In this document: in pieces, positions 21,901 through 33,346 of the stretch
Numbering within the stretch: the stretch's first letter is position 1
Layout: every line of letters begins with the position of its first letter
NCBI GenBank assembly: GCA_045837725.1
Contig: JBEWZL010000213.1
Coordinates: 62,001 to 126,000 of the forward strand
Direction: 5' to 3'
DNA: 64,000 nucleotides
DNA from: Vermamoeba vermiformis
Taxonomy: Eukaryota; Tubulinea; Echinamoebida
The notes under the pieces: model-generated
What the model was told of the DNA's origin: nothing
The model's database searches: none
What the model saw: only the letters and a program-made list of their open reading frames with translations
Made by a program: the position numbers and the translations under genes

Positions 21901-24900
21901 TTCAGAGATCAACAAGAAGTTGATTAAGACCCAATTCTTCACATTTGACTCGTCAGAGTATTACACCTTGAAAAACGTGTTGTTTAGAGCTGCTTCGAGA
22001 CCTCTCCTTCAAGAACTGGCCAACGACCTCATTTTGACTTTAATTAACTCGACGGATGTAAGTTCAGTTCCCAAACTCGGGTATTTTTTGCTTAAAGTTA
22101 ACGAACGTTTCACAGGTGTTGTTCAATGACAAACAGCCGGACTTTGATAGCACGCCTGAATATCCCATTATTGTGCTTAAGAAAGAAATCGACTCCGTTG
22201 TGTCGGTACCATTGCCATTCAACGCAGAATTCAGCGAGTATGTCGCTTCGTTTGGCGGTGATCAAGAACCAGCGCTCAACGCGAAAGAAATTCTCGCCTC
22301 GTGGTACTTGGGATTCCCTGTTAAAGAAATTTCAGCTTTATACAGAAAACGAGCTGAAACCCTTCAATCACTCGTGTTTGGTACGTACATTCATGTTTCA
22401 TGAAACAACTTATTTCTGACACGTGTCAAACAATAGCTTTTGAAAAAACGATTGAAGAGCGCAATCCTTTGGTCATGCCAAGAGCAACGCCTCCCGTAAG
22501 TTTTTTTCGTCAATACAATATTCAATTTTGCTGACGTGTGTTAGTTTTTTATGCGCACTGCAATGGACTTCCAACACCCGTTGTTATCAAAACTTGCGTT
22601 CGTGGTCAAGTTCGAACAGTACATCGCTGGTGCTAAGCGCTCGAACACTCGCAGCTCATTGCTCACAACGATGATGGACAAAACACTCGTTGCCGACAGA
22701 GTTCTGATCGTCAAATTGCACGATGATGGAAAGAAGGCCAAGCCTGAAGCGCCAACTATCAATGCACCTGTCCCCGTTGAAATTCCCGAAGACTTGAGCA
22801 GCTCAAAGTCACCTACTGCCAAAGTGCTACGACCACGCAGAAGATCAACAAAGATCGATAGTGACGAGCTCAATAGCGATCCAGCCCCGTCACAAGACAG
22901 TACGGAAGTCAAAGTTGAAATCGTCGTGGAAGCGCCAAAGGAAAAGATTGAAGAACCTGTTGGTGAGGTACAGCAACAAAGGGTTCGTTACGATCTCGGA
23001 AAAGTAGGAATTAGGAATCGGAATTAGGAATCCGAACCGTTTTTCATTAGGAACCAAATCAAATTTCAGATATTTAAATTCGGAATGAAAAGGTTTTCGA
23101 AATCATATTTTTGATCCGCACCCAGCTACCACTTCTAACCATTTATATAGATAATACTCAACTAAATATGTTATTAGACGCCATAATTTGGCGAAATTGA
23201 GGTCTGCCATGTGGCCTCTTTGACGGAAACGGATACGACCCAATCTGGTTCCTGACGTATTTCTAAACATATATTTGTAATATTTAAGGCCAGCTGAGTG
23301 ATTTTCACTCCATCTCATCGAAAAGTTATTACATTTTCGATAAGAAAACTGAGCCACGATTCAAAACATACTTTCAAATTCAATTCGTGACAAAGTCGGA
23401 ACCAAATTGTAGGAAGAGGTTTTCCGTTCCGACTCCTAAAATTTTCCTAATTCGTAACGGACCCGCAACAAAAGGAACGAGAGGCACATTTGGACGACGC
23501 CAAACTCGAAGAGAGCTGGAAAGAATTGCAAGTTATTTTCCCGGACAAAGACGTTAGTGAGCTGAAAGCACTTCTCATCGCCAATCACGGACAACTTCAA
23601 ATCGTCGTGGAATCTCTTCTCGGAGAGAAAGGTCCTGCTCCCGAAGCCGTTGTTCATCCAGCGGAACAATCCGATGATAAGACACCTGTGAAGACTGCAC
23701 CAAAGAAACGAGCAGCAGCTGGATCGGCTAAGAAGAAAACACCTGCCAGCCGCGCAAAGAAATCAACATCGTCGGAAGAGACCTCCGAAGACAAGCCAGT
23801 TGAGGACAAGAACAATTGGGTCAGATTTGATGTTGTTGACTTTTCCGAGAACTTGCGTATTGAAGTCGATAGAGCTATTGGCACTTATAACTGGCTCATT
23901 GCACGCGTTGACGAGCGAGGTGTCAAAGATTTGCTCAAGTACAACGACTTTGTCAACCGTGAAAAATGGGGTCCTGCATTCGGTACGCAAAAAAATTCGC
24001 CTTATATCTCATTCTTATTAATATAACGTTCTATGAACATATTAGGTACTACTGTTGCATTTGCCAAAATAGAAAATATCGATGAGCGCAACAAGACGAT
24101 TGGTGTCAGCGCGAAATTTCAATCGTACGCGTCAGGAGTGTTCTCGTCGGACTGCTATTACATCATGACTGAACGACACGCTGATTTGTTGTCCAAATAT
24201 GTCTTAGAAACTTTGAAAGAGGTCGACTTGATCGATGAACTGCAAAAGGTCCTGAAGCCTTATTTGGAAGACAAACAGCTCATCGCGTGGTTGGAGACAG
24301 CTTGCTTCGAGCTATCACAGTTGCCTAAAAAGGATAAAGCCACACTGTTGGTGCCACCCGAGTTCAAGACGCAAATGGCTCCGCTCGAAATTCCGTTGAA
24401 ATTCACGGTCGCAAAGGGCAAGAAAAAATCAGAAGATGACGATGACGCGAGTGCTGTCCGATTTGCATCTGTGCTGCCTGATGCTGCGATGCATTTCCGA
24501 GCTATTTATCTTGCCATTCAAGAGCTGTACGGCATCATCACGACCAGCGGCTTGTATTTGCAGCTTTTAGAAGACCCAATTCTATGGGGCCGCAATTCAC
24601 CCGAAGGAAAAGAAGCCGTTGATTCACCTTCGTCAAAGTAAGTCCTATTTCAGTCTCATAACGGTCAATTAATATAATATTTCCTTATTAGGAAAGCGTT
24701 GCAATTAGTTGAAGACGTGTCAGGAGGTCTTTTCACTGAAGCACAAGCGAATGTGTTCAAACAAGTCGTCAACAAGAAGTTGCAATTGATTTGGGGTCCA
24801 CCTGGCACCGGCAAAACCCACTTCTTAGCCACGACTGTTGTGTTGTTAGCCGAAGCTCATCGCTTTGCCCAAGTAGCGCCCGTTGAAAAGACCGCAGAAA

Positions 24901-27208
24901 CTACGTCAAGTGAAGCAACGACAGCACCAGAAAAACCTGTTGAAGCTGCACCAAGCCCTGCTGAGACGAGCGACGGTCCCAAACCAGAGCTCGAAAAGAC
25001 TGAAGAAAAGAAAGATGAACCCGCACAGGAGAAGCCCGAAGAACATAACCAGGAGCTTGTGCAAGAAAACAGCGAACCAAAGAAAGACGAGACCTTGCCA
25101 GAGAAGGCAGTGGAGTCCGTGCCTGAAAAGCCCGAGGACAAGAAAGATGATGTTGTCTCGCAGGAAAAGACACAAGAGCACGTGCCTGAAAAGATTGAGG
25201 ACAAGAAAAACGAAGTTGTAGCAGAAAAGATTGAGGACAAGAAAGAGGACGTACCAGCCAGTGAACAACAACAAAGTGAGTCAAAGCCCGCAGAAGTCAA
25301 GCCCAAGCCTGCTTCAGCAAAGGGCAGAAAGCCTAAGGCTGCCTCGACCACTGAAGAAAATCAACAGCCCAAAGGTGAAGGCCAAGAGTTCAAAGTCCTC
25401 GTCGTTGGCTTCACGCACTCATCTATTGACAACTTGATCGAAAAAATTCTCGAAATGGTCGGCGAGTTCGATAAAGTCAAGAAAGACAAGTCCGTTGATT
25501 TCAAACTGCCTGTCGCTCGTTTAGTCAAGCGCGACGCTGACACTTCAGACATGGTAAGTGACATTAACAAGCCCTTATATTCCACTTTATTAATGTTTTT
25601 ATGATCAGCCCGAGAGTGCCAACTTTGAGCTATTAAAGGCAGAAAATGCAGCGACGGTGTTAAGATGGCTCAACAACAATGTTCAGTGCGTGCTCGGTGG
25701 TACTGTTTGGGCCGTGAGAAAAGTCTTCAAAGAAAGATTTAATCAGCCTCCGAGGTACAATAATATAACACTCGATGAGCCTTATTCTAATCATATTGTA
25801 GGTTCCATATGGTCATTGTTGACGAGGCCTCGCAGATGTTACTTTCTGACGCGTATCATCCGTTACGCTACTTGCTCAAAGACGAAGGCCGCTTAATTCT
25901 TGCAGGAGACGACCAGCAATTGCCTCCCATTATCAACGGTACCATATTAATATACTATTATAATAGAAGTGGCTATAATAATAACGCGGTTTAGGTGAAT
26001 ATCCCGAGCTGCCGCCTTCCGAACCAGTCTTGTTCAGCTCAATTTTCAACGCGTTCAGACACAAAGACGTCAACCAAGAGTGCACGAGCATGTTGATCGA
26101 GAACTGGCGCATGAACCAGGTACGTAATTACATTGTAATTGTAAGTTGCAAGGAAAAACTAACGATCCATTTTTAGTCCCTGGTCGAGCTGCCTAGCAAC
26201 ACTATTTACAAGACCAATGATCCGAAGATGAAATATCACGCTGCTAATGATAAAATTGCCACGCAATCGTTCCCGTTGAAAAAGTAAGACCGAAATATTA
26301 TACCTGCGAATGACACCTACTTACGCATAATTTTTAGACTCAACGACGATCAGTTTTATTACATCTCTAAGGGCTTTGAAGCAACAGAGATGGTCTCTCA
26401 TCCATTATTGCGTCTATTTTTGGCTGGCGAGTCACCATTGGTCGTAGTCTTGTTGAAAGTTGATGCTTATTCGGAGATCGGAAATTTCCCGCACTCGGAT
26501 CTGATTGCTGCTTTTACTTCCGCCATCCGAAAGACATTCGATAAGGTACCTAAATATATTAATTGATTACTGTATGGGTATTAATTGTTTGTTAAGGCTG
26601 AGGGAACGAACGAAGATAATTTATGGCGTGAAAAACTTCACATTGTTGCACCACATCATATTCAACGCCAAGCTATTTTTAACGCAATCTACGGATCTAA
26701 GTACGTCCCACTCTCTTTCTAAATAAGGAAATCCTAAACTTACGGTTTTTGTCTTATTGTAGGAAATGGAACCAAGAGTGGCATAAGGAAGCTGAGCCAT
26801 TCATTGAAACAGTTGAAAAGACACAAGGCCGTGAAGTTGATTGCACGATTGTTGATTATGGATTGCTGAACACATCGCAGATCAAAAACGAATTGAGATT
26901 TATTTACAGCAGACCGAGATTGAACGTCTCGTTGACACGTGCCAAAAAGAAGTGTGTGGTCATTGTCTCGGATATTTTGTTGTCCGCAGCTATTGAGCAC
27001 ATCTTTGACAGCAAAGAGACGGAGCGTGGATTCACCCACTTCCAGGTACGCAAAAAAACTTTATTGGATTGTTTAGGACTAACATGTTATGTATTAGAAT
27101 CTGGTTGACTATGCTAAAACCAAAAACTCACTTTATTCCCTTGCACTTTCTGAATTGCCAGATACTATTGAAAGTCTACAGAAAGATCCATTCTTTAAAT
27201 CTGGATAA
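18976..27208 (+). CDS. Large nuclease-helicase: WWE domain, PD-(D/E)XK/4Fe-4S nuclease and SF1 (Upf1/Dna2-like) helicase
   Basis: A multi-exon gene of about 2,000 residues. In order: a nuclease entry helix with the first Fe-S cysteine (HYFHLSCDRFLAF, ~19290); one or two WWE modules (IRWCFKDGDVWKTYTREE, then VWFFENEQKNLVPLSDSLVA); the PD-(D/E)XK core (CYPDFMELK, VVDAKAS, HRIQVAMYALYLEE); the remaining three cysteines (RCSGCPYLPIC, ~20605); a long linker; then the SF1 helicase with Walker A (IWGPPGTGKTHFLATT, ~24795), a 170-residue E/K/P-rich insert, Walker B (MVIVDEASQM, ~25810), motif III (LAGDDQQLPPII) and motif VI (RPRLNVSLTRAKKK, ~26920). Such proteins process DNA or RNA ends in the nucleus, and WWE modules bind ADP-ribose polymers or ubiquitin-system partners. 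The exon at 22.55-23.7 kb is interrupted by a DNA transposon (22981-23464). Unless it is spliced out, this allele is truncated before the helicase. Confidence 0.88.
22973..22980 (+). repeat. Target-site duplication, left copy (GCAACAAA)
   Basis: The eight bases GCAACAAA directly precede the left inverted repeat of the DNA transposon and recur exactly at 23465-23472 directly after its right end. Confidence 0.88.
22981..23464. mobile_element. Short non-autonomous DNA transposon (MITE-like, hAT-type TSD) inside a helicase exon
   Basis: A 484-bp insert starts GGGTTCGTTACGATC and ends with the inverted counterpart (reverse complement GGGTCCGTTACGAAT). These are imperfect terminal inverted repeats of about 14-24 bp, flanked by the 8-bp direct duplication GCAACAAA. 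Removing the insert and one duplication copy leaves the host reading frame open through the site. The interior is AT-rich with repeated GGAATTAGGAATC blocks and holds no transposase, so movement would need an enzyme elsewhere. Eight-base duplications are typical of hAT elements, but the ends lack the usual CAGGG start, so the superfamily is open. A donor-like GAG|GTACAG at the left and an AAAAG acceptor at the right could let the spliceosome remove it in frame. Confidence 0.85.
23465..23472 (+). repeat. Target-site duplication, right copy (GCAACAAA)
   Basis: Exact second copy of the eight-base duplication at 22973-22980, adjoining the right inverted repeat. Confidence 0.88.
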
Positions 27209-27370
27209 ATTTTAATCAGAACTTTCGACAAGAAACTCTGTAGAAAGTCATTCACAAATGCACAAACCTGCTGTCTAATGGCAACTTTGCTTAAATAAAA
27301 CTGTAACAAGTCAAAGAGCAACTAAAGTACTTTTAGAAAAGTATTGTGTAAGCAAATTTTACATGATTTT

Positions 27371-28370
27371 TTATTTATTGGGAACTGTCATTAATTTGAG
27401 CAGTGCTTCATAGTCAAGAGTTTCTTGGTCTTTGTTCTTTTTATAGTCAAGAAGCAGTTTTAAGACCTCCCAACGACAATGCTTTGCAGCAAACCAAGTT
27501 GGTTTCTTGTCTTTATATCTTTCAGGTAATTCTGGGGAAAGTCCTGATTTCAACAAAAGCTTGACACAGTGATATTGTCCAAAAACGACAGATGGATGAA
27601 AGATTTCACCATTAGTGTGGAATTCAGTGATGTTAGGCCACTTCTTCAATAAAAGCTTGAGAATGTGATATCGTTCAAATTCTGCTGCAAAGGCCACAAT
27701 TTTGTAATTTGGTGTAACATGTTTCATTAGTTTTTTTACCAGGTGATACTGACTGTACTTAATTGCTTTTGTGAGCCATAGTTGATAAAAACTTTCCTCA
27801 ATAATTGTCTGCTTTTGCTTGATTGCATATGTCACAAAATGATATTTTCCACACGCAATTCCTCTCTTAATTAATTTGTAAAATTGTTGGCTATCTAATG
27901 TGACTTTGTTAAGCATCAATTGGAAAACATGAAAATGATCTGCCATCATGCACTCCATTAATGCTTCGTACCCATTGGCAGCCAAGTCAACACGTGGATC
28001 ACGCACAAGTAGTTGTGCAGTTCGTAAAAAACCAAATTTGCATGCTCTAATGAGTGGCTCATCATTGTTGTACGCAGGATCAATTCTTGGATCGTCCAAA
28101 AGTATGGGGAAACTGGTTGCAAAACAGCTTCTTGAGACCAAAATCCAATTGCGAGGAAAATATGAAGCAATTTTGAAAATCATTTCCCAAGGAATAATTG
28201 GACTATTTTCATCTATACATTCAAGCTGGCTAATCTAGATTAATAGATTAAGTTGTGAATTAGTGCTATATAATAAATTATACTGTAGTCTCCACGAATA
28301 CCTCGATGTCGTATTTTGCACGCTTAATCGTTCTCATATTTTCTTCATTTTCGTCAATTTTTCTTTTCAT
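27371..28370 (-). CDS. F-box-like / ankyrin-repeat protein
   Basis: Two exons. A first exon starts at ATG 28370 (MKRKIDENEENMRTIKRAKY, a basic, nuclear-signal-like segment), with an intron ending AATCTAG. The long second exon then opens with an F-box-like segment (SPIIPWEMIFKIASYFPRNW), followed by ankyrin-type repeats of amoebal/giant-virus style, in which each unit ends in a phrase like LLVRDPRVDLAANG or LLLKKWPNITE. The F-box would dock to Skp1 in an SCF ubiquitin ligase and the ankyrins would select the substrate; that role is inferred. It shares architecture with the gene at 52820-54512. Its 3' end is convergent with the helicase gene, about 160 bases away. Confidence 0.83.
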
Positions 28371-28786
28371 TGTGATTGATTATGTAATAAGGTCCTAAAA
28401 TAAGGGCACGATCATTATATAGTTGCTATATTTTCGAGGGTATTATTGCAGGAAAATAAATATTTGAAAATCTAATTTAATAAATAATTCTCGATTACAA
28501 ATTTAACTGTCCTAACATTACAATGCGTACATGATGTTAAGCTAAAAAATAAATTTGGTTGAGCACGAATAAAATAAATTGAGAGATGAGAATAATAGTG
28601 TTGAATGAATTTAATGAATATCTTGTAAGCCGTTATTTAATCTACAGAAATTCTCGGTATTTACCTTTAGTCTATTTGGGGGTGGTAAACGTGATCTATG
28701 CTTGAGTCAAATTCGTTCGCAAGATTCTGAAATGATTTTCACTATAAAAATCTTTTACATAACAAAATAACAAACACGCGACTATA
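28371..28786. other. Divergent promoter region
   Basis: About 415 AT-rich bases between the starts of the ankyrin gene (-) and the calmodulin-like gene (+). No recognisable RNA gene or repeat; it probably contains both promoters. Confidence 0.4.
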
Positions 28787-29520
28787 ATGAGCGACTTTAC
28801 TGAATACGAATTAGCCGAGTACAAGGATGCGTTCAGCCTCTTTGATGCTAATCACGATGGCGACTTGAATTCGAAAGAACTGACGCAATTAATGCGCGGT
28901 GTTGGATTTTATAACTTTTCAGACGGCGATTCAACGAAGTTCATGAAAGAAGCTGGATTTAACAACGATCGCGTTGATTTTAATGGATTCCTTCAAATAA
29001 TTTCTAAATTTGTAGAAAAGAAGAAGGTAAGCTTAATATATGTACTCCAATCGTATTCTAATAATATTAGCTCTTATCCTATTATTTTAAAAAATTGTTA
29101 GATTTTTTAATGAGAATCTTTTTTGATATTGAATTGACGATGAATCAAAATCGATATAATTAGTCGTAATATCATGCCTATTTCTTAATTAATATAATTA
29201 CCGCGAGATAAGCCTTGATATTAATTTCTTTTTGAAATTTCTTAGGCTGGATCTGAAGACGAGTTAATGGCTGCCTTTGAACTGTTCGACAAAGATCATA
29301 AGGGAGTCGTTAGCGTGGGTGAAATGCGTCACGTGCTCACTACTCTTGGCTTGAAACTCTCCGAAGACGAAGGCGAAGAATTTGTTCGAGATGCAGGTAA
29401 GCTAGATTCAAATCTGCTTTTGTGGGCTGATTAAGGTTACTAAATTGTATTATAGATGTTGGAGGTCATGGCCAAATTAAGTATCACGAGTTTGTTAAGA
29501 TGATGCTCTATTCTAAATAG
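28787..29520 (+). CDS. Calmodulin-like EF-hand protein
   Basis: Three exons (28787-29026, about 29247-29396, about 29456-29520) give roughly 150 residues, the calmodulin/centrin/troponin-C size. The start (SDFTEYELAEYKDAFSLFD) matches calmodulin's opening helix. Loop 1 (DANHDGDLNSKE) has all calcium ligands. Loop 2 (GFNNDRVDFNGF) has lost them, loop 3 (DKDHKGVVSVGE) has Lys at the fifth ligand position and loop 4 (DVGGHGQIKYHE) lacks two ligands. It therefore probably binds one calcium well and acts as a specialised light chain or calmodulin-like partner rather than as calmodulin itself. Confidence 0.87.
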
Positions 29521-29871
29521 AACTGTTGTATTATTAGGTAAACGACTGGATCTCGCATCCAGGATTTTTATTTGAATTATCGAATTTATAGTAACGATCC
29601 TCGCGCACCATTTATATAATATTCATATTGATCGGACGAACCACGTTTCGTTTCAATTTCAATTTCAGAAAAGATCCGCCAAACCAAAATAATTACTCAG
29701 CCAGGCCTATTCTTTGGTATTTTAAATGTATAAGGTAATATTAATATCTATATATTCTATGGAACGGCTCCAAGTCAATTTGCCGTTCACTGAACGAAGT
29801 CGTTACAACGCGACAAAAAAGTTTGTTTTTTAGTTACTTTTAAGTTCAAAATTGTGTTTATAGCACCACAA
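29521..29871. other. Intergenic, nothing recognised
   Basis: About 350 AT-rich bases between the calmodulin-like gene and the small coiled-coil gene. No frame, repeat or RNA gene stands out. Confidence 0.3.
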
Positions 29872-30116
29872 ATGAGCGACAATATGCTAAACTATCAAGA
29901 TGAGCTGAAGAAGCTCGAATCTGAAAGTAAGCAAAGCCTTTAATGTGGATGGATCAACCGAGCTAATTTTTTTTTTTCTTTAGTTGGCGGTCTAAAAGAA
30001 AATGTTCAATTTGCGAGCTCTAATGGAGAGTCAGGTAAGCTATTTTAGCGATTTGATTTCAAATTAATCCTTTTTCAAAAATGACTTTTTATGGATACGA
30101 CAGGTGCCAAACCTTA
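29872..30116 (+). CDS. Micropeptide, 39 aa, with short coiled coil
   Basis: Three small exons join in frame with good splice signals: MSDNMLNYQDELKKLESE, then IGGLKENVQFASSNGESG, then AKP and TAA. The first half is a short amphipathic helix and the rest is polar. Similar one-helix micropeptides act as subunits of larger complexes, but I cannot name this one. The ATG has the A-rich context (CACAAATG) common here. The call rests on two introns with intact GTAAGC donors and TAG/CAG acceptors that keep frame. Confidence 0.5.
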
Positions 30117-30233
30117 AATTATTTTAATTCGTCCGCAAGGGCATTCCATGCTTGAAAATATATTTAATATGGCCCAAATTACCTATTCTATTTTTACAAA
30201 TTGTTTGCCACGTTTTCTCAATTTTTATTTTTT

Positions 30234-31223
30234 ATGCCGGATTTAGCTCCAAAGGATTCGGTTGCTCAACCTCGAAATTTGGACTCTAATAAAGAAAACC
30301 TGAACGAAAATGCCTCGAGCAAGCCCAAGCAACAAAAGAAAGAGCCGCCAAAGCCATCCATGCCTAAATCCGGTGTTATGCGAACTTCAGTTTTGCGAGA
30401 CAGCGGTAATTTCTTATAGAAGTCGTAATTATAGCAGTTGATACTAATACTATCATAACTATTAGGCGATCTTTTGCGCGCGACAAACGCCGAACTTGCC
30501 TCTCGTCCGTACTTCAAGATCTTCAAGCCACAAGTCTACGGCACCGAGAACTACGAGCCATATAAGAACATTAAGGCCGAAGTCACTGGCATGGGTCGCT
30601 ACGAACGCCTAGCTGTCGATGGAACCATCGGACCTGCGACACATCCGCAATTCGACATGGTGGATGTGATTCACCACGCGGACAAAAACATCTTGCCGCG
30701 ACTTAAGCTCGTTCAATCGTGGGTCTCTAATATCACTATCGACTCGCCTACTGCTCATCGCGAGTGGCTCAAGCGGGACGATGGAACTGGTACCAAGGCG
30801 CAGAAGGCCAAACTCAACAACTTGCTGCGTGCGCTATTTGAACTCGAGAGCCAAGTCACCTTTTTCTTCCACAAGTACCCCGCCCTCAACGCGCAGAAGA
30901 TCAAGTTCCTCAAGGCAAGCATGTTGGCGTCTATTACATCGTCATACAAAGTGCCGAAGAGCATCGTCGTGCCGTTGTTCGCCAAACTGCGCCCACTCTT
31001 AGTGAACGTCAATCTGCTCTGGGACAACAACAGCTTTCAATGCATTCACGTGCCGGATCAGACACACGACGATGACAGCTTTGACGAAGATGTCAAGAAC
31101 GAGGGTCCTGCTGGTCGTCCTGCCAACGCCGTTGTGTTGACGCCCGAGCAAATGCTGGGCATGTTATTTGCTGCGTTGTTCAACGGCGTTAAGCCAGCTC
31201 CAACAAACACTGGCAAGAAGTAG
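30234..31223 (+). CDS. Unassigned protein with disordered N-terminus and conserved-looking globular domain
   Basis: Two exons (30234-30405 and 30466-31223) give about 310 residues. The first 60 residues are polar and lysine/proline-rich (KPKQQKKEPPKPSMPKSG). The remainder looks folded and mostly helical, with phrases such as NYEPYKNIKAEVTGMGRYER, QFDMVDVIHHADKNILPRLK and NNSFQCIHVPD. No signal peptide, membrane segment or catalytic motif is visible and the family is not recognised. High GC3 and strong codon bias suggest good expression. Confidence 0.72.
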
Positions 31224-31411
31224 ACGAAATTTTGTGATCTCGGCAAACTGTAAATCTCGCGAGTGAAGTGAAGTGCGTCTGTTAGCTATTGATATTGTTT
31301 GTGAATAAAATTGACTCGTACTACTATGGTGATATTCGCTAAATTTATCTGAGTCTTTTCTAAAACAAAACTGATCAGATGTGCAATAGCGCTCGGGCTG
31401 ATAAGGGCAGC

Positions 31412-33073
31412 TTAGTACAAAGGAATACCAGCATCAGCTTCGTCTTCAATGCCGCACTCATCAACACCACGGAGGATCTTGAAGAAACCTTTGTCACCCC
31501 AGTGAGGGTTCCACGAGTTCGCGACCAACCAGTACTTTTGACCATTCTCAACACCAAAGCCGATGATCTACAGCATATATAAGCATATATATTAAGACTA
31601 CTAGGGACCTATAGTGTATCTATATTATTTTAAATACCATACCTTGACGGCGTGTCCACCGACAGCGTCACCAGTGGTGTGTTGGTAAACACCACTCTTG
31701 TAAGTCAAGAAGTCTTCGTAGCTGCAAACAAGGACATTAGCGCCATTCAATATCATAGTAGTGCCATTGCAATACTTACACAGTGAAGGCAACCTCGACG
31801 GGGCCGTTCTTGTAAACTTCTTGCAAAATGTCAGCCTCGCCGGACAATGAGTAAGCGGTCGAGCCCTTGTGCAAGTCCTTGTTGTAAGTCAAACCGTTCT
31901 TGCAGGCACCAACATTGCAGTTAGGAGTATCTACAAGACATTGTAAGTAAGTACTGCGCGCAAACAAGTAGTAGTATTAGAAAGGCAATATCGATAATAA
32001 AATTATTATAATGTATAGGACGCGTACTGTATTCAGTAGAAGGGCAAGGGTTCTTGGATCCGGGAATGTGGTGGTCGCAGCTGGGGAAAGGATAAGGTTG
32101 GCACTAACAAAATTATTGCAATGTTAGTATTATCGGTGTATTTTTAATAGGCGATTAGCTTACTTGCTCAGTCACGATGCCAGTTTCAACCCAGTATCTG
32201 CAAAAAAAAAGTTAATATCGCAGCCATCGGCGATTATAATCGTATAATATGATAGTCCATATTGCACGAATACTTACTGCCAAGCAGCAGAAGCTGTAAT
32301 AAAAAAAACGTTAGTAAAGCAGATTCGATATTGCTTTAATAATCTAACGACGTCAAATATTCTTAGATATTATTTACTTTAATTATTTGATGTAAGCAGC
32401 GAAAATCAAACCAACTTTCAATTTAACAAAAGGATATTTGTGAGTCGATCTTTCAAATTGAGTTACTTACGGAAACCGCCGCCGCATCCATAACCGCAAG
32501 AATCGCAGCAAGCAAGCAAGTTGTCGGAGCTGATAGTCAAATTGACCTTCTGCAAGAAGATGCAGTAACGATCAGAAATAGCTTCGACGGCAGCAAAAGC
32601 CCAGCAGCTTCCGCAAGCAGATTGATCGCGAACTTGCTTGATAGTATCGCATTGGGGCTGTTAAAATATTATAATCAATAAAATAGGTAAGAAAATCGTG
32701 CTCAAATCCGTATCTGCATCTTCTTTTTCCTTACCCATTGTTGGCGAGCATCGAAATTTGTGGGCAAATTTTGGATTCTAGAATCGTAGGTCAAACGAGG
32801 AAGCTTAGGGCCACCCTTAAGAGCTCCAATGAAAGCTTTCATTTGGCTGCGGGTCACGCGCTCCATTCCTCCCTGATCGAGAGAAGCAGTCCAAGAAGAT
32901 TGAACGGAGTTAATATGGTCTACCATCTCTTGGGAGACGATAGGGCGATCGAGCTTCGAAACGGCCAAGACCTAATACAAAACCATGCATCAGATTTGTG
33001 TGTACGTTAAAACGTAGATGTTTACCGCAACGACACCGCATAAAAGCGCGACGACGAGAGTAGTTGTCTTCAT
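31412..33073 (-). CDS. Cathepsin B-type cysteine protease (C1A papain family)
   Basis: About eight small exons on the minus strand. The protein has a signal peptide ([16 protein letters not shown]), a short propeptide with [11 protein letters not shown] at the maturation boundary, and a mature enzyme containing the catalytic Cys in [16 protein letters not shown], the catalytic His in [13 protein letters not shown], and the catalytic Asn in [27 protein letters not shown] and the paired histidines in [13 protein letters not shown] form the occluding loop that marks cathepsin B and gives it dipeptidyl-carboxypeptidase activity. The ending [14 protein letters not shown] is also typical. It is expected in lysosomes or phagosomes, or secreted, digesting prey protein. 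Confidence 0.94.
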
Positions 33074-33346
33074 GTTGGAAGAGAATGTTCAAACTCACCC
33101 GCCTCCGCGCAAAAATGTGCCAGCCCGCCTCCGCACAAAAATGAATTTTCGAAAGAAAAGTTCGCATAGTTATAACGATTTAAACTGGATCTGGAAAATA
33201 TCAAGTGGCTAGCTTGAACGTTGATTATATAAGTAACGAATATAATTGATCTTGCGGTAATCGTTTAGATTTTGGAACTGGCGGGATCTCGAACCAAATA
33301 TTTGGTGCAGGTCTACTACTAAAGGCAGAAGATAAAGATCGAATGT
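33074..33346. other. Promoter-side intergenic region of the cathepsin gene
   Basis: About 270 bases between the cathepsin B start and the stop of the LRR gene. AT-rich, with no further gene seen. Confidence 0.3.

Noticed and set aside
24857-25351. Several minus-strand and shifted ORFs opposite the helicase E/K/P insert
   Set aside because: They are shadows of a repetitive, stop-poor coding segment and have no start or splice support.
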